Source: Alphaproteobacteria bacterium (GTDB lineage Bacteria > Pseudomonadota > Alphaproteobacteria > Paracaedibacterales > JAKBAR01). Taken from it: a stretch of DNA of 5,890 nt. The notes under the pieces were generated by a model, which worked only from the letters and a program-made list of their open reading frames with translations, searched no databases and was not told the origin of the DNA. Positions 1 to 5,627 of this stretch are shown piece by piece. The stretch's first letter is position 1; every line of letters begins with the position of its first letter. The stretch covers positions 1 to 5,890 of the forward strand of contig JAIESS010000097.1 of assembly GCA_019745755.1 (NCBI GenBank), read 5' to 3'. The position numbers and the translations under genes were made by a program.

Positions 1-2
1 AC

Positions 3-173
3 CTCTTCACTAAAATTCTCTTTGAAATTCTCCCTTTGGGACCCTATTTTATTCAAGCAGGGACAACACCATTAATGCTTGCTCAGTATCTAGGATTTCA
101 GTCAACATACCGTCTCTTACAACAACTGAATATTATGGAGAAAAATGGCACACTCGAGTTTTTTAGTTGGTAA
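3..173 (+). CDS. C-terminal 56 residues of an unidentified protein (partial, cut by window edge)
   Basis: This frame is open from the left edge to a TAA at 171-173, while the other two plus frames are interrupted. It encodes 56 residues ending GTLEFFSW. The composition looks like real protein: a hydrophobic start (LFEILPLGPYFIQAG), then TTPLMLAQYLGFQSTYRLLQ, then a short amphipathic end. The stretch from about residue 24 to 42 reads like a helix-turn-helix followed by a possible wing, so a DNA-binding C-terminus is conceivable, but I do not recognise the family. The gene is convergent with the DUF218 gene, with only 20 bases between the two stop codons. I see no strong terminator between them, only weak AAGAA/TTCTT complementarity. 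The reading frame is fairly secure; the function is unknown. Confidence 0.6.
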   Translation, partial: LFTKILFEILPLGPYFIQAGTTPLMLAQYLGFQSTYRLLQQLNIMEKNGTLEFFSW

Positions 174-193
174 GAATGGACCGCGTTGTTCTT

Positions 194-757
194 CTAAAGA
201 ATCATTTGAAGCAAAGAAATGGCCAGATATTTGTGATATTCGGACACGATAAATTGAAAACTCAACCAATGTTTCCACCAGGGGTTGCGGGGTTTTAATG
301 GGTAAGGCGTAATTGTTGCCTTATCCTTTACAAAGCCCTTAAGCTCAAGAAGACTGCGTGGCATATGGTATAGATTCGTCACAAGACAAACAGAATAAAT
401 ATGGTTTTTTCGCATCCAAACAGCTGTTTCAAGAGCATTTGTATGCGTGTTATAGGCCTCATACCCCAGGTCAATAATTTTATCTGGGTGTGTATTATCC
501 TGTATAAGGTCTTGGCGTTGCACATCCTCATCTACCCCAGAAATAAAAAAGGCTCGAGCACCCACTTCTTGAAAAAAAGCATAGGCTGGCATAATCCGGT
601 TCCCTTTTCCTGTGAAAACAACAACACCATCGCACACTTTTGCATTATATTCTGTGACGATACGGGATGATTTGAGTGATGAGGTGTATGTTACAAATAC
701 CCCCAAACCGAGGATCCATATTCCCAATAATGCACAGATAAATGTTAAGAATTTCAT
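194..757 (-). CDS. DUF218 (YdcF/SanA/ElyC-like) membrane-anchored protein
   Basis: The 187-residue protein has one N-terminal membrane segment (about residues 3-25) followed by a DUF218 domain. Family signatures in order are a first strand DGVVVFTGKGNRI (43-55), the loop FISGVDED (71-78), DLGYEAYNTHTNALE (97-111) matching the usual acidic/Asn-Thr/Asn-Ala-Glu motif, and VTNLYHMPRS (126-135) matching the family's VTs-x-YHMPRs motif. The C-terminus carries a YHKYLA stretch (174-179). Family members are linked to envelope integrity and peptidoglycan or lipid-carrier metabolism (SanA, ElyC), but the biochemical activity is poorly defined, so no substrate is assigned. The ATG at 757-755 sits just before the hydrophobic helix; the Shine-Dalgarno is weak. 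In many alphaproteobacteria this gene lies with ftsE/ftsX and plsC; here it stands alone, convergent with the partial gene on its left and divergent from the protease on its right. Confidence 0.85.
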   Translation of the reverse strand: MKFLTFICALLGIWILGLGVFVTYTSSLKSSRIVTEYNAKVCDGVVVFTGKGNRIMPAYAFFQEVGARAFFISGVDEDVQRQDLIQDNTHPDKIIDLGYEAYNTHTNALETAVWMRKNHIYSVCLVTNLYHMPRSLLELKGFVKDKATITPYPLKPRNPWWKHWLSFQFIVSEYHKYLAISLLQMIL

Positions 758-787
758 GCAGGGTCCATTTATCCATGTTCAGCTTAT

Positions 788-816
788 GTTTTACAGATAT
801 CCCTCGAATCTTTCAA
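788..816 (-). promoter_or_regulatory. Candidate sigma-70-type promoter for the DUF218 gene
   Basis: Read on the minus strand, TTGAAA (816-811) lies 17 bases before TAAAAC (793-788). That is 5 of 6 matches to the -35 consensus and 4 of 6 to the -10, with ideal spacing. The start of transcription would fall near 781, giving a leader of about 24 bases before the ATG at 757. It lies in the 160-bp divergent region shared with the protease gene. It is a by-eye match only. Confidence 0.35.
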
Positions 817-905
817 TATCTCTTGCACTGGCATTGACTTAATTTCCCTTGCGTCCTTTCTTTTTTATTAAAAACCGATTAAAATGCTGAATTATCATCA
901 CACCT

Positions 906-910
906 AAGGA
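906..910 (+). promoter_or_regulatory. Ribosome binding site of the serine protease gene
   Basis: AAGGA lies 7 bases before the ATG at 918, a near-ideal Shine-Dalgarno. It fixes the start at the ATG that precedes a clear signal peptide. Upstream, TAAAAT at 880-885 could be a -10 element, but no good -35 is visible 16-18 bases before it, so the promoter is not called. Confidence 0.7.
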
Positions 911-917
911 CCTCACT

Positions 918-2555
918 ATGATACATCGCACAACATTATCACTTCTTTTGTCGCTGTCATTGCTTTGCGCGCCCCTTTTAGCGGCTGCGGCATCCCAAGA
1001 GAAAGGTGTGGAATCTCACACAGCGCCAGCTGCTCCTATCGCTGATGCATCTGATGAGTCTCCGGCAAGCCGTAAGAAAATTCTTGATCTAGTGCGTAAG
1101 GGCGTCGTCGTGATTGATGTGAAAACCTATGCCTCAACGGATAGTGAAAAGCGCTCTGCTTGGACAGGGTCAGGATTTATTGTGCATATCGATGAGAAGG
1201 AAGACTATGCTATTATCGCCACCAATCGCCACGTTGCAGGTGATATGACGGTCAGCACGTATAATGTGAAATTTTCCAATGGAACAACAGCGCCTGCACA
1301 CCTTTTGTATTTTGATCCGCTTTTCGATTTTGCCTTTTTAAAGGTTGCCAAAACAAAGCTTCCAAAGGAATCCATTGCCCTGGATCTGTCGGATAAACCC
1401 CTCGAACTGAATACCAGTGTTTATACCATGGGCAATTCGGCGAAGGACGAGTTTTCAACCTATAAATGTACAGTCTTTTCTCTGTATGAGATGCTTGGCC
1501 CCTTTGCAGAACAATCCGTAAAATTTGCAGGTCTGACCATTCCAGGGGCGAGCGGATCCCCTGGTTTTGATGAAGCGGGCAAAGTTGTTTTGATTGTGTA
1601 TGGTGGAAAGATGAGTTCTGGTGCGGGTCTTCCTATTGCCTACGTCAGGGATGCGTTGACGCACCTCAAAGATAAGAAAAACCCACCCCGAAGAAGTCTC
1701 GGTATTGTGCCACAATATGTAAGTTTGGAAGATATGGTTAAAACGGATCTGATCCCTGTTCCTGCCATGCAAGAGTATTTAAATGCGTTTCCTGATGCGA
1801 ATAACAAAGTCCTTATGATTAATTCAAGGCTTGCTGGATCCGATGCTGCCCATGCTTTTGAAGCGGGAGATATCTTGTGGAAAATCAATGATACATTTAT
1901 CGGACCAAAAACCTATACCCTTGATCATAGTGTGAATAATACTGCGGATAAAGACGGTGTTGTGAATGTTGAATTTTACCGCAAAGGGGAACTCAAAAAA
2001 GCAAATGTAAAAACCTACCCCATGACATTGGAATCAGCACAACATATGATTACCTTTGCCGATGCAACCTGGATCCAAAACAGTGAGTTTTTGAAATTAT
2101 TTCTAGGACACGCAGAGGACGGTGTTTTCATGCTTGGTGTGGGTCAAACGTCCCCCTTCCGTACACTTTTCAATGGCGATCTGCCGCCCTTTTTCCTGGA
2201 GACGCGTATTGTGAAGATCATAGAAATTGATGGTAAACCCATCAAGACATTGAATGAGCTTGCAGCCCTCATCCCAAGTTTGATGAGTAAACGTGAACTG
2301 ACTGTTAAGTTTATTGATTATATGGGGATGATTGGTCTTGGGCTTTTTGCGCCAGCGGACCGCAAAGAAAGATTATCTGTTGTGTCTTATGAGTCTAAGT
2401 TTGATTCCCCTAAATACTATGCGTTTAATAATGAAAAAAATGAGTGGGATACAACGGATCTTGGAGGCACTGCCAAAACAATGAAAACAGGCAATGGTAC
2501 CGTGGGTATGAGCTTATATAAAGAGGAAAAGAAAGCAGAAAAACCAGCTGCTTAA
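918..2555 (+). CDS. Secreted trypsin-like serine protease with two PDZ-like domains
   Basis: The 545-residue protein starts with a typical Sec signal peptide: basic n-region MIHR, hydrophobic core to about residue 22, cleavage likely near the AAAA-S at 22-26. It should therefore act in the periplasm or outside the cell. A low-complexity Ala/Pro/Ser linker (about 33-51) precedes a chymotrypsin-fold protease domain (about 55-250). Catalytic candidates are His105 in ATNRHVAG, Asp137 in DPLFDFAFLKV and Ser212 in GASGSPGF, so the triad appears intact. The serine motif is GASGSP rather than the common GNSGGP. A first PDZ-like region spans about 260-368 (GIVPQYV, LAGSDAAHAFEAGDILWKIN). A second spans about 380-467 (GVFMLGVGQTSPF, IVKIIEIDGKPIKTLNELA). 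The tail from about 470 is Lys/Glu-rich at its end. The layout resembles DegP/HtrA-type quality-control proteases, but the sequence is divergent, so a specialised protease is equally possible. I see no catalytic residue loss or frameshift. Confidence 0.85.
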   Translation: MIHRTTLSLLLSLSLLCAPLLAAAASQEKGVESHTAPAAPIADASDESPASRKKILDLVRKGVVVIDVKTYASTDSEKRSAWTGSGFIVHIDEKEDYAIIATNRHVAGDMTVSTYNVKFSNGTTAPAHLLYFDPLFDFAFLKVAKTKLPKESIALDLSDKPLELNTSVYTMGNSAKDEFSTYKCTVFSLYEMLGPFAEQSVKFAGLTIPGASGSPGFDEAGKVVLIVYGGKMSSGAGLPIAYVRDALTHLKDKKNPPRRSLGIVPQYVSLEDMVKTDLIPVPAMQEYLNAFPDANNKVLMINSRLAGSDAAHAFEAGDILWKINDTFIGPKTYTLDHSVNNTADKDGVVNVEFYRKGELKKANVKTYPMTLESAQHMITFADATWIQNSEFLKLFLGHAEDGVFMLGVGQTSPFRTLFNGDLPPFFLETRIVKIIEIDGKPIKTLNELAALIPSLMSKRELTVKFIDYMGMIGLGLFAPADRKERLSVVSYESKFDSPKYYAFNNEKNEWDTTDLGGTAKTMKTGNGTVGMSLYKEEKKAEKPAA

Positions 2556-2588
2556 ATAGGATTTATAAGATTTTAAATGGTGACAAGG

Positions 2589-2610
2589 CTTGTACTCTTA
2601 TGAGTGCAAG
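2589..2610. terminator. Hairpin at the convergent gene junction, possible bidirectional terminator
   Basis: CTTGTACTC (2589-2597) pairs with GAGTGCAAG (2602-2610) around a four-base loop. The stem is 9 bp with one G-T wobble. It lies between the protease stop (2553-2555) and the facing gene, and it overlaps that gene's last codons: the TAA stop (2600-2598) sits in the loop. Neither side is followed by a good run of T, so intrinsic termination is uncertain. It may instead be an RNA 3'-end stabilising structure. Confidence 0.4.
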
Positions 2611-3389
2611 TCCTTTAGCCAACACTTTGCGTAGGCGCACTGAGTAATTTTCTCCACATTTTTTATGATCTTTCGTGTTGGATCAAATTTATCAAGGTTT
2701 TCATAAACAGAGAGTTCATTTTGTCCAATGTCTCTGATGAGCAGTAATGTGCTTTTCAAAATTATTTTATGCGCTCTTTGTTCTAATGTATCATTTGCCA
2801 TTATATTAACGGTATTATCATCAATGGGCTGCCTATTATCATTGGCAACCGTATTAATAGCGCGGACCATAATGGGAAACTCATGTTTTGTTGGAGCACG
2901 CTCTAAAATACTTCCATTTTTTCCGCTCAATATATCAAGAATTTTTTGATGATTAATAGGCTCTTGTTTGAGTTCATTCTGTATAGCTCTGATGCCATTA
3001 CTCATTGAGGGTATTTTTACTCTTTCAGAAGGCGGTATTTGTTGTACGATTGATTGGGATAATTGTGAGCGATTGAGAAGATTATTAAAATTAAAATGAC
3101 GCTTGGCAAAGGCTTGAAATGACCGGTATGCCGCCCCCCTTACCTTAAAGGCTTGACCGTCTAGCGTCATATTGTATGAATCCTTATTGTTAAAGGGATC
3201 ATTTTTATGATTCTCAGTATCAAAATGATTAATAAAATCTTGCACTGGCACCCACGCCCACGCATCCATCTCAAGGTAGGCTTGCATTTTTCTCAAATTC
3301 TTCGAAAGGCTCCGCCCCATAAAGAGGAAGCAAAACAATAAAGAGATAAAAAAATTGAATGTAAAATAGTATTTTTTAAATAAAAACAT
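2598..3389 (-). CDS. Hypothetical protein with N-terminal membrane segment or signal sequence
   Basis: I do not recognise this 263-residue protein. It starts with a positively charged, strongly hydrophobic stretch (residues 5-25, KK then aromatic/Leu-rich, ending FMG-RS), which fits a signal anchor or uncleaved signal peptide; no lipobox precedes Cys20. The rest is predicted soluble and polar, rich in Asn, Gln, Lys and Asp, with probable helices near 31-57 (MQAYLEMDAWAWVPVQDF), 83-112 and 202-224. Two cysteines, 251 and 256, sit close to the C-terminus (TQCAYAKCW) and could form a disulphide if the domain is exported. The ATG at 3389 has only a weak purine-rich stretch upstream. The next in-frame ATG (residue 24) would delete the hydrophobic segment and has no better binding site. 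It lies 33 bases downstream of the RHH regulator on the same strand, so co-transcription is likely. It is AT-rich. An envelope protein or exported effector are both open possibilities. Confidence 0.7.
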   Translation of the reverse strand: MFLFKKYYFTFNFFISLLFCFLFMGRSLSKNLRKMQAYLEMDAWAWVPVQDFINHFDTENHKNDPFNNKDSYNMTLDGQAFKVRGAAYRSFQAFAKRHFNFNNLLNRSQLSQSIVQQIPPSERVKIPSMSNGIRAIQNELKQEPINHQKILDILSGKNGSILERAPTKHEFPIMVRAINTVANDNRQPIDDNTVNIMANDTLEQRAHKIILKSTLLLIRDIGQNELSVYENLDKFDPTRKIIKNVEKITQCAYAKCWLKDLHS

Positions 3390-3422
3390 AAAACTCTATA
3401 GGTTTATTCTCTTTCAAAAGAA

Positions 3423-3644
3423 TTAAGAATCTTTTAATGTCTGATACCATTTTAGGATATAGATACGGATATGACTGGAGAGATTGTCACCGGGATTACG
3501 TGCAGCATCAATAGTGGTAATGAGAGTGTTGAGTGATATGTTTTTACCAGTAGCAATGGTTTTGAGTGCATCCCAAAATGCATCTTCGAGTGTTACACTG
3601 GTCCCGTGACCATTTAATACAACAGAGCGTTTTTTCATCGACAA
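3423..3644 (-). CDS. Ribbon-helix-helix (RHH_4-type) domain protein
   Basis: The 73-residue protein is almost entirely one RHH_4 domain. KRSVVLNGHGTSVTLEDAFW (residues 5-24) gives the beta strand and the start of helix 1 with the typical KRSV-x-GH-x-TSV-x-LE-x-xFW pattern. DALKTIATGKNISLNTLITTID (25-46) covers helices 1-2, and AAR followed by NLSSHIRIYIL (54-64) is the conserved C-terminal piece. Small proteins of this family are common, usually single-copy, in Alphaproteobacteria. DNA binding is inferred from the fold, and targets are generally unknown. The start is most likely TTG (3644-3642), because AAGGA is 7 bases upstream of it but 13 bases from the alternative ATG at 3638-3636, which would give 71 residues. 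The 263-aa gene follows after 33 bases. I see no toxin-like partner, so an antitoxin reading is not favoured. A small palindrome in the leader could be an autoregulatory site. Confidence 0.88.
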   Translation of the reverse strand: MSMKKRSVVLNGHGTSVTLEDAFWDALKTIATGKNISLNTLITTIDAARNPGDNLSSHIRIYILKWYQTLKDS

Positions 3645-3651
3645 TTTTGTA

Positions 3652-3656
3652 TCCTT
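3652..3656 (-). promoter_or_regulatory. Ribosome binding site favouring a TTG start for the RHH gene
   Basis: On the minus strand AAGGA (3656-3652) is followed by 7 bases and then TTG (3644-3642). The in-frame ATG two codons later would have a 13-base spacer, longer than normal. The motif therefore decides in favour of the TTG start. Confidence 0.6.
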
Positions 3657-3671
3657 CGCGTATGCACTAGG

Positions 3672-3683
3672 GTCACTCGTGAC
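3672..3683. promoter_or_regulatory. 12-bp palindrome upstream of the RHH gene, possible operator
   Basis: GTCACTCGTGAC has perfect 5-bp arms (GTCAC/GTGAC) around a 2-base centre. It lies 27 bases upstream of the probable TTG start of the RHH gene and downstream of a possible -10 element. Ribbon-helix-helix proteins often bind short palindromes in their own control regions, so autoregulation is a reasonable guess. A 12-bp palindrome of this strength could also be chance. Confidence 0.25.
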
Positions 3684-3723
3684 TAACTTTCTGAAGGTAA
3701 GTCATAAAAGCTCTAAGGGTGCT

Positions 3724-3729
3724 AGTATA
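3724..3729 (-). promoter_or_regulatory. Candidate -10 element for the RHH / 263-aa gene pair
   Basis: TATACT on the minus strand (3729-3724) is a 5-of-6 match to the -10 consensus in an AT-rich stretch. The -35 region 16-18 bases upstream is only A-rich and does not match TTGACA. Transcription would begin near 3717, leaving a leader of about 70 bases that contains the palindrome. The 183-bp gap between the DUF4167 stop and the RHH start makes a promoter here plausible. Confidence 0.3.
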
Positions 3730-3827
3730 AAATTATTTTCGTTAAATTTTTACACAAAAATAATGATATCCTAAAGTTAGAAAGGGGGTAATATCTATTT
3801 TTTAAATGCTGGGTATCACTTCCAAAA

Positions 3828-4211
3828 TTAATTAGCTGAAGTATTTGGGAGATCTTGAATCTGTTCTGCCGGTTGTTGTTCTTGGTGAGACATGGCCTCT
3901 GTAGAAGAGGAGGGATTGCACACCGTATCATCGATGTCTTTTGAGATGTTTTCTTCAATGGGAACGTCAATCTCAATGGGTTTCATGTCATTGAGAGTGC
4001 GAAGATAATGCTCGGCGAACTGATAATAACTTTCAGCAAGGACGCGATCACCTGTGCTTGTGGCTTCACGTGCAAGTGTGACGTATTTTTCAAAATTCTG
4101 CTGAAGATTGTTGCGTTGTGCAGCCCCTGATTTTGCAGGGTGACGATGTGTGCGTGTGAATTTACCTGTACGGTTATTACTATTATTCGTTCGTTTAAGC
4201 ATGGGTTTCAT
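3828..4211 (-). CDS. DUF4167 domain-containing protein, divergent
   Basis: The 127-residue protein has the DUF4167 core at about residues 36-74: QNFEKYVTLAREA, TSTGDRVLAESYYQFAEHYLR, matching the family pattern EKY-x-x-LAR-A-x-x-x-GDRV-x-AE-x-Y-x-x-AEHY. The N-terminus is basic and Asn/Arg/Lys-rich (KRTNNSNNRTGKFTRTHR), as in the family, but shorter. The normally conserved SNGPD-V/I-K-I/V-RG stretch ahead of the core is replaced by HPAKSGAAQRNN. The C-terminal half is acidic and low-complexity. The family's role is not established; the basic N-terminus suggests nucleic-acid or ribosome association. The gene follows prmC, as in many alphaproteobacteria. The frame stays open to a TTG at 4277, but the conserved part begins later. 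I chose the ATG at 4211-4209; the ATG at 4202-4200 (124 residues) is also possible. Neither has a clear Shine-Dalgarno, and a strong promoter lies just upstream, so the mRNA leader would be very short. Confidence 0.8.
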   Translation of the reverse strand: MKPMLKRTNNSNNRTGKFTRTHRHPAKSGAAQRNNLQQNFEKYVTLAREATSTGDRVLAESYYQFAEHYLRTLNDMKPIEIDVPIEENISKDIDDTVCNPSSSTEAMSHQEQQPAEQIQDLPNTSAN

Positions 4212-4228
4212 AGCTATGGAAAACTCAT

Positions 4229-4257
4229 TGTATATTAGGATGTTGGGATAATCGCAA
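4229..4257 (-). promoter_or_regulatory. Candidate sigma-70 promoter for the DUF4167 gene
   Basis: On the minus strand TTGCGA (4257-4252) is separated by exactly 17 bases from TATACA (4234-4229), close to TTGACA/TATAAT (4 of 6 and 4 of 6). Transcription would start near 4222, only about 11 bases before the ATG at 4211 and about 20 before the ATG at 4202. It would also rule out the longer open frame that begins at 4277. It suggests DUF4167 can be expressed independently of prmC. Confidence 0.45.
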
Positions 4258-4303
4258 GTTATACTGAAATGATTCAAAAATCAACACTATTCTTGCAAGA
4301 CAG

Positions 4304-5143
4304 CTATGCAAAAATTGCACATCTGATAATCCCAGAAAGATCATGAAAGCTCTCGATATGCTTGAGGCCACTCGATTCAAAGATATGGATCACAGCTTTT
4401 TCTTGGCCGTGCCCAAATTCAATAAGAAGCTTTCCTTGGGGCAAAAGGTGCTTTTTAATGTCTTTTGCTATAACTTCATAGGCGTCAAGGCCCTCACTTC
4501 CTGCGAAAAGGGCGGAATGCGGATCAAAATTATAGACATTAGGATCCAAAATCTCATGATTTGCAATATAAGGCGGATTGGAAACGATCAGAGCAAACAT
4601 TTCATCGTCCATAATCGTTTCAAACCAGTTGCTGTGCTTAAACGTGACGCGGTCCTCAAGATGAAGAGCCTTTGCATTATTATAGGCTACATCCAGAGCT
4701 TTTTTAGATATGTCTACCCCCATCCCTGTTGCCAGGGAGATCTCTGCTAAAAGCGTTAGTACCATGCATCCTGTCCCCGTGCCGAGGTCAAGTATGGATA
4801 AAGGTTTGGGTAGAGTTTTTTTGTACTTAAGTGCAGCATCGATAAGTGTTTCTGTGTCCTGTCGTGGATCAAGTGTATCTTTTGTTACAGTAAATATGCG
4901 GCCATAAAATTCCCGTTTCCCCATGATTTTTGATAGAGGTTCATTTTGACAAAGTCTATCAATGCATTTTTCAAGCTGAGATTCCACATCTTTTGAAATG
5001 ACCGTATCAGGATGCATGAAATAAAACTCTGGTGTTTTTTCTGTCAGATGTCCTAATAATACACGCATATCTCGGTGCGCATTCGTTGAAAACTTAGCGA
5101 GACGTTCTTGATGTTTTTTTATAATGTCTGAATAACTAGTCAC
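4304..5143 (-). CDS. prmC: Peptide chain release factor N5-glutamine methyltransferase PrmC
   Basis: The 279-residue protein is full length for PrmC (HemK). The enzyme transfers a methyl group from S-adenosylmethionine to the glutamine of the GGQ motif in release factors RF1 and RF2, in the cytoplasm. The N-terminal helical release-factor-binding domain covers about residues 1-75. EPLSKIMGKREFYG (68-81) and DPRQDTETLI (92-101) follow; the latter is usually RPDTE. The SAM-binding motif is ILDLGTGTGCM (117-127) with Asp144 after strand 2. The catalytic NPPY is at 189-192 within VSNPPYIA. FDPHSALFAGSEGLDAY (206-222) and LIEFGHGQ (240-247) complete the family pattern. The start is GTG (5143-5141): an in-frame TAA lies 9 bases upstream, and the first in-frame ATG (residue 26) would remove part of the N-domain. 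The Shine-Dalgarno is weak. An extended -10-like TGCTATTAA (5196-5188) lies upstream. prfA, the usual upstream partner encoding its substrate, is absent; an NDUFA12-like gene occupies that place. Confidence 0.95.
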   Translation of the reverse strand: MTSYSDIIKKHQERLAKFSTNAHRDMRVLLGHLTEKTPEFYFMHPDTVISKDVESQLEKCIDRLCQNEPLSKIMGKREFYGRIFTVTKDTLDPRQDTETLIDAALKYKKTLPKPLSILDLGTGTGCMVLTLLAEISLATGMGVDISKKALDVAYNNAKALHLEDRVTFKHSNWFETIMDDEMFALIVSNPPYIANHEILDPNVYNFDPHSALFAGSEGLDAYEVIAKDIKKHLLPQGKLLIEFGHGQEKAVIHIFESSGLKHIESFHDLSGIIRCAIFA

Positions 5144-5232
5144 AGAGTCTTAATATTCTTTATCGCACTAATTTAAATTTAATCATTTTAATAGCAAGGG
5201 TATGAAATAAAACGTAAGACCTATTGATAATC

Positions 5233-5583
5233 TTATCCTTTAGGATCCCAAGGTTCAAAGTCTTTTTTAGGGGTATGCTTGCCCGTTTTTGCAAAACCTT
5301 TGGGTTTATACGCGTGGACTGTTCCTGTTTTATTAGGCTCATGAGCCTTTTGCCACTCAGCCTTGTTAACGTCAGCAAGGGGAGGGGAGTCACAAGTGTA
5401 ATGAAGCCAACCATGCCAATCCGATGGCACTTTAGAGGCCTCTGCCATACCTTGATAAATGACCCAACGTCGTGCCTTTCCTGTCTTTGGAGGGCGTCTA
5501 TCTTGATAATAGCGATTGCCGTAGGTATCTTGACCGACAAGCTTACCGCGCCACCATGTGAGGAGGCTGATATGTGCACTCAT
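5233..5583 (-). CDS. NDUFA12-family accessory subunit of NADH:ubiquinone oxidoreductase (complex I)
   Basis: The 116-residue protein matches the bacterial NDUFA12 (B17.2) family along its whole length: WWRGKLVGQDTYGNRYYQ (10-27), RRWVIYQG (38-45), VPSDWHGWLHYTCDSPP (52-68), and the C-terminal TGT plus YKPKG and PWDP pieces (86-114). In Alphaproteobacteria and mitochondria this supernumerary subunit is peripherally bound to complex I and supports its assembly or stability; it carries no cofactor. The ATG at 5583-5581 is chosen because AGGA lies 8 bases upstream and family alignment begins there. An upstream in-frame ATG at 5625 would add 14 basic residues unlike the family. The stop lies 89 bases before the prmC GTG on the same strand, so readthrough into prmC is possible. 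Its presence implies aerobic respiration with complex I and is a strong alphaproteobacterial marker among bacteria. Confidence 0.93.
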   Translation of the reverse strand: MSAHISLLTWWRGKLVGQDTYGNRYYQDRRPPKTGKARRWVIYQGMAEASKVPSDWHGWLHYTCDSPPLADVNKAEWQKAHEPNKTGTVHAYKPKGFAKTGKHTPKKDFEPWDPKG

Positions 5584-5591
5584 TCCCAATA

Positions 5592-5595
5592 TCCT
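5592..5595 (-). promoter_or_regulatory. Ribosome binding site fixing the NDUFA12-like start
   Basis: AGGA (within TTTAGGAT on the minus strand) ends 8 bases before the ATG at 5583-5581. This supports the shorter 116-residue protein over the longer open frame from 5625. Confidence 0.6.
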
Positions 5596-5627
5596 AAACA
5601 GTAATCTCTTCCTAATAAGTAGCATTT

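Noticed and set aside
3423..3644. RHH protein read as an antitoxin of a toxin-antitoxin pair.
   Set aside because: The domain matches the RHH_4 type found as a chromosomal protein in Alphaproteobacteria, and the downstream partner is a large membrane-anchored protein without any toxin signature I can recognise.
3683..3780. 8-bp inverted repeat CTAACTTT (3683-3690) / AAAGTTAG (3773-3780) in the gap upstream of the RHH gene.
   Set aside because: The arms are 82 bases apart and do not extend; an AT-rich 8-mer match over this distance is likely chance.
4212..4277. Longer DUF4167 reading frame starting at TTG 4277.
   Set aside because: There is no Shine-Dalgarno, the added 22 residues are unlike the family, and the candidate promoter lies inside this extension.
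5226..5247. Small overlapping inverted repeats (GATAATCTTATC and ATCCTTTAGGAT) at the end of the NDUFA12-like gene, considered as a terminator.
   Set aside because: Stems are only 5 bp with 2-base centres, and no T tract follows on the minus strand.
712..5248. Six GGATCC sites (712, 1554, 1836, 2071, 4542, 5243), more than expected for about 40% GC.
   Set aside because: Most lie inside coding frames and read as ordinary codons. GATC overall is only mildly over-represented by rough count, so codon use or chance is enough.
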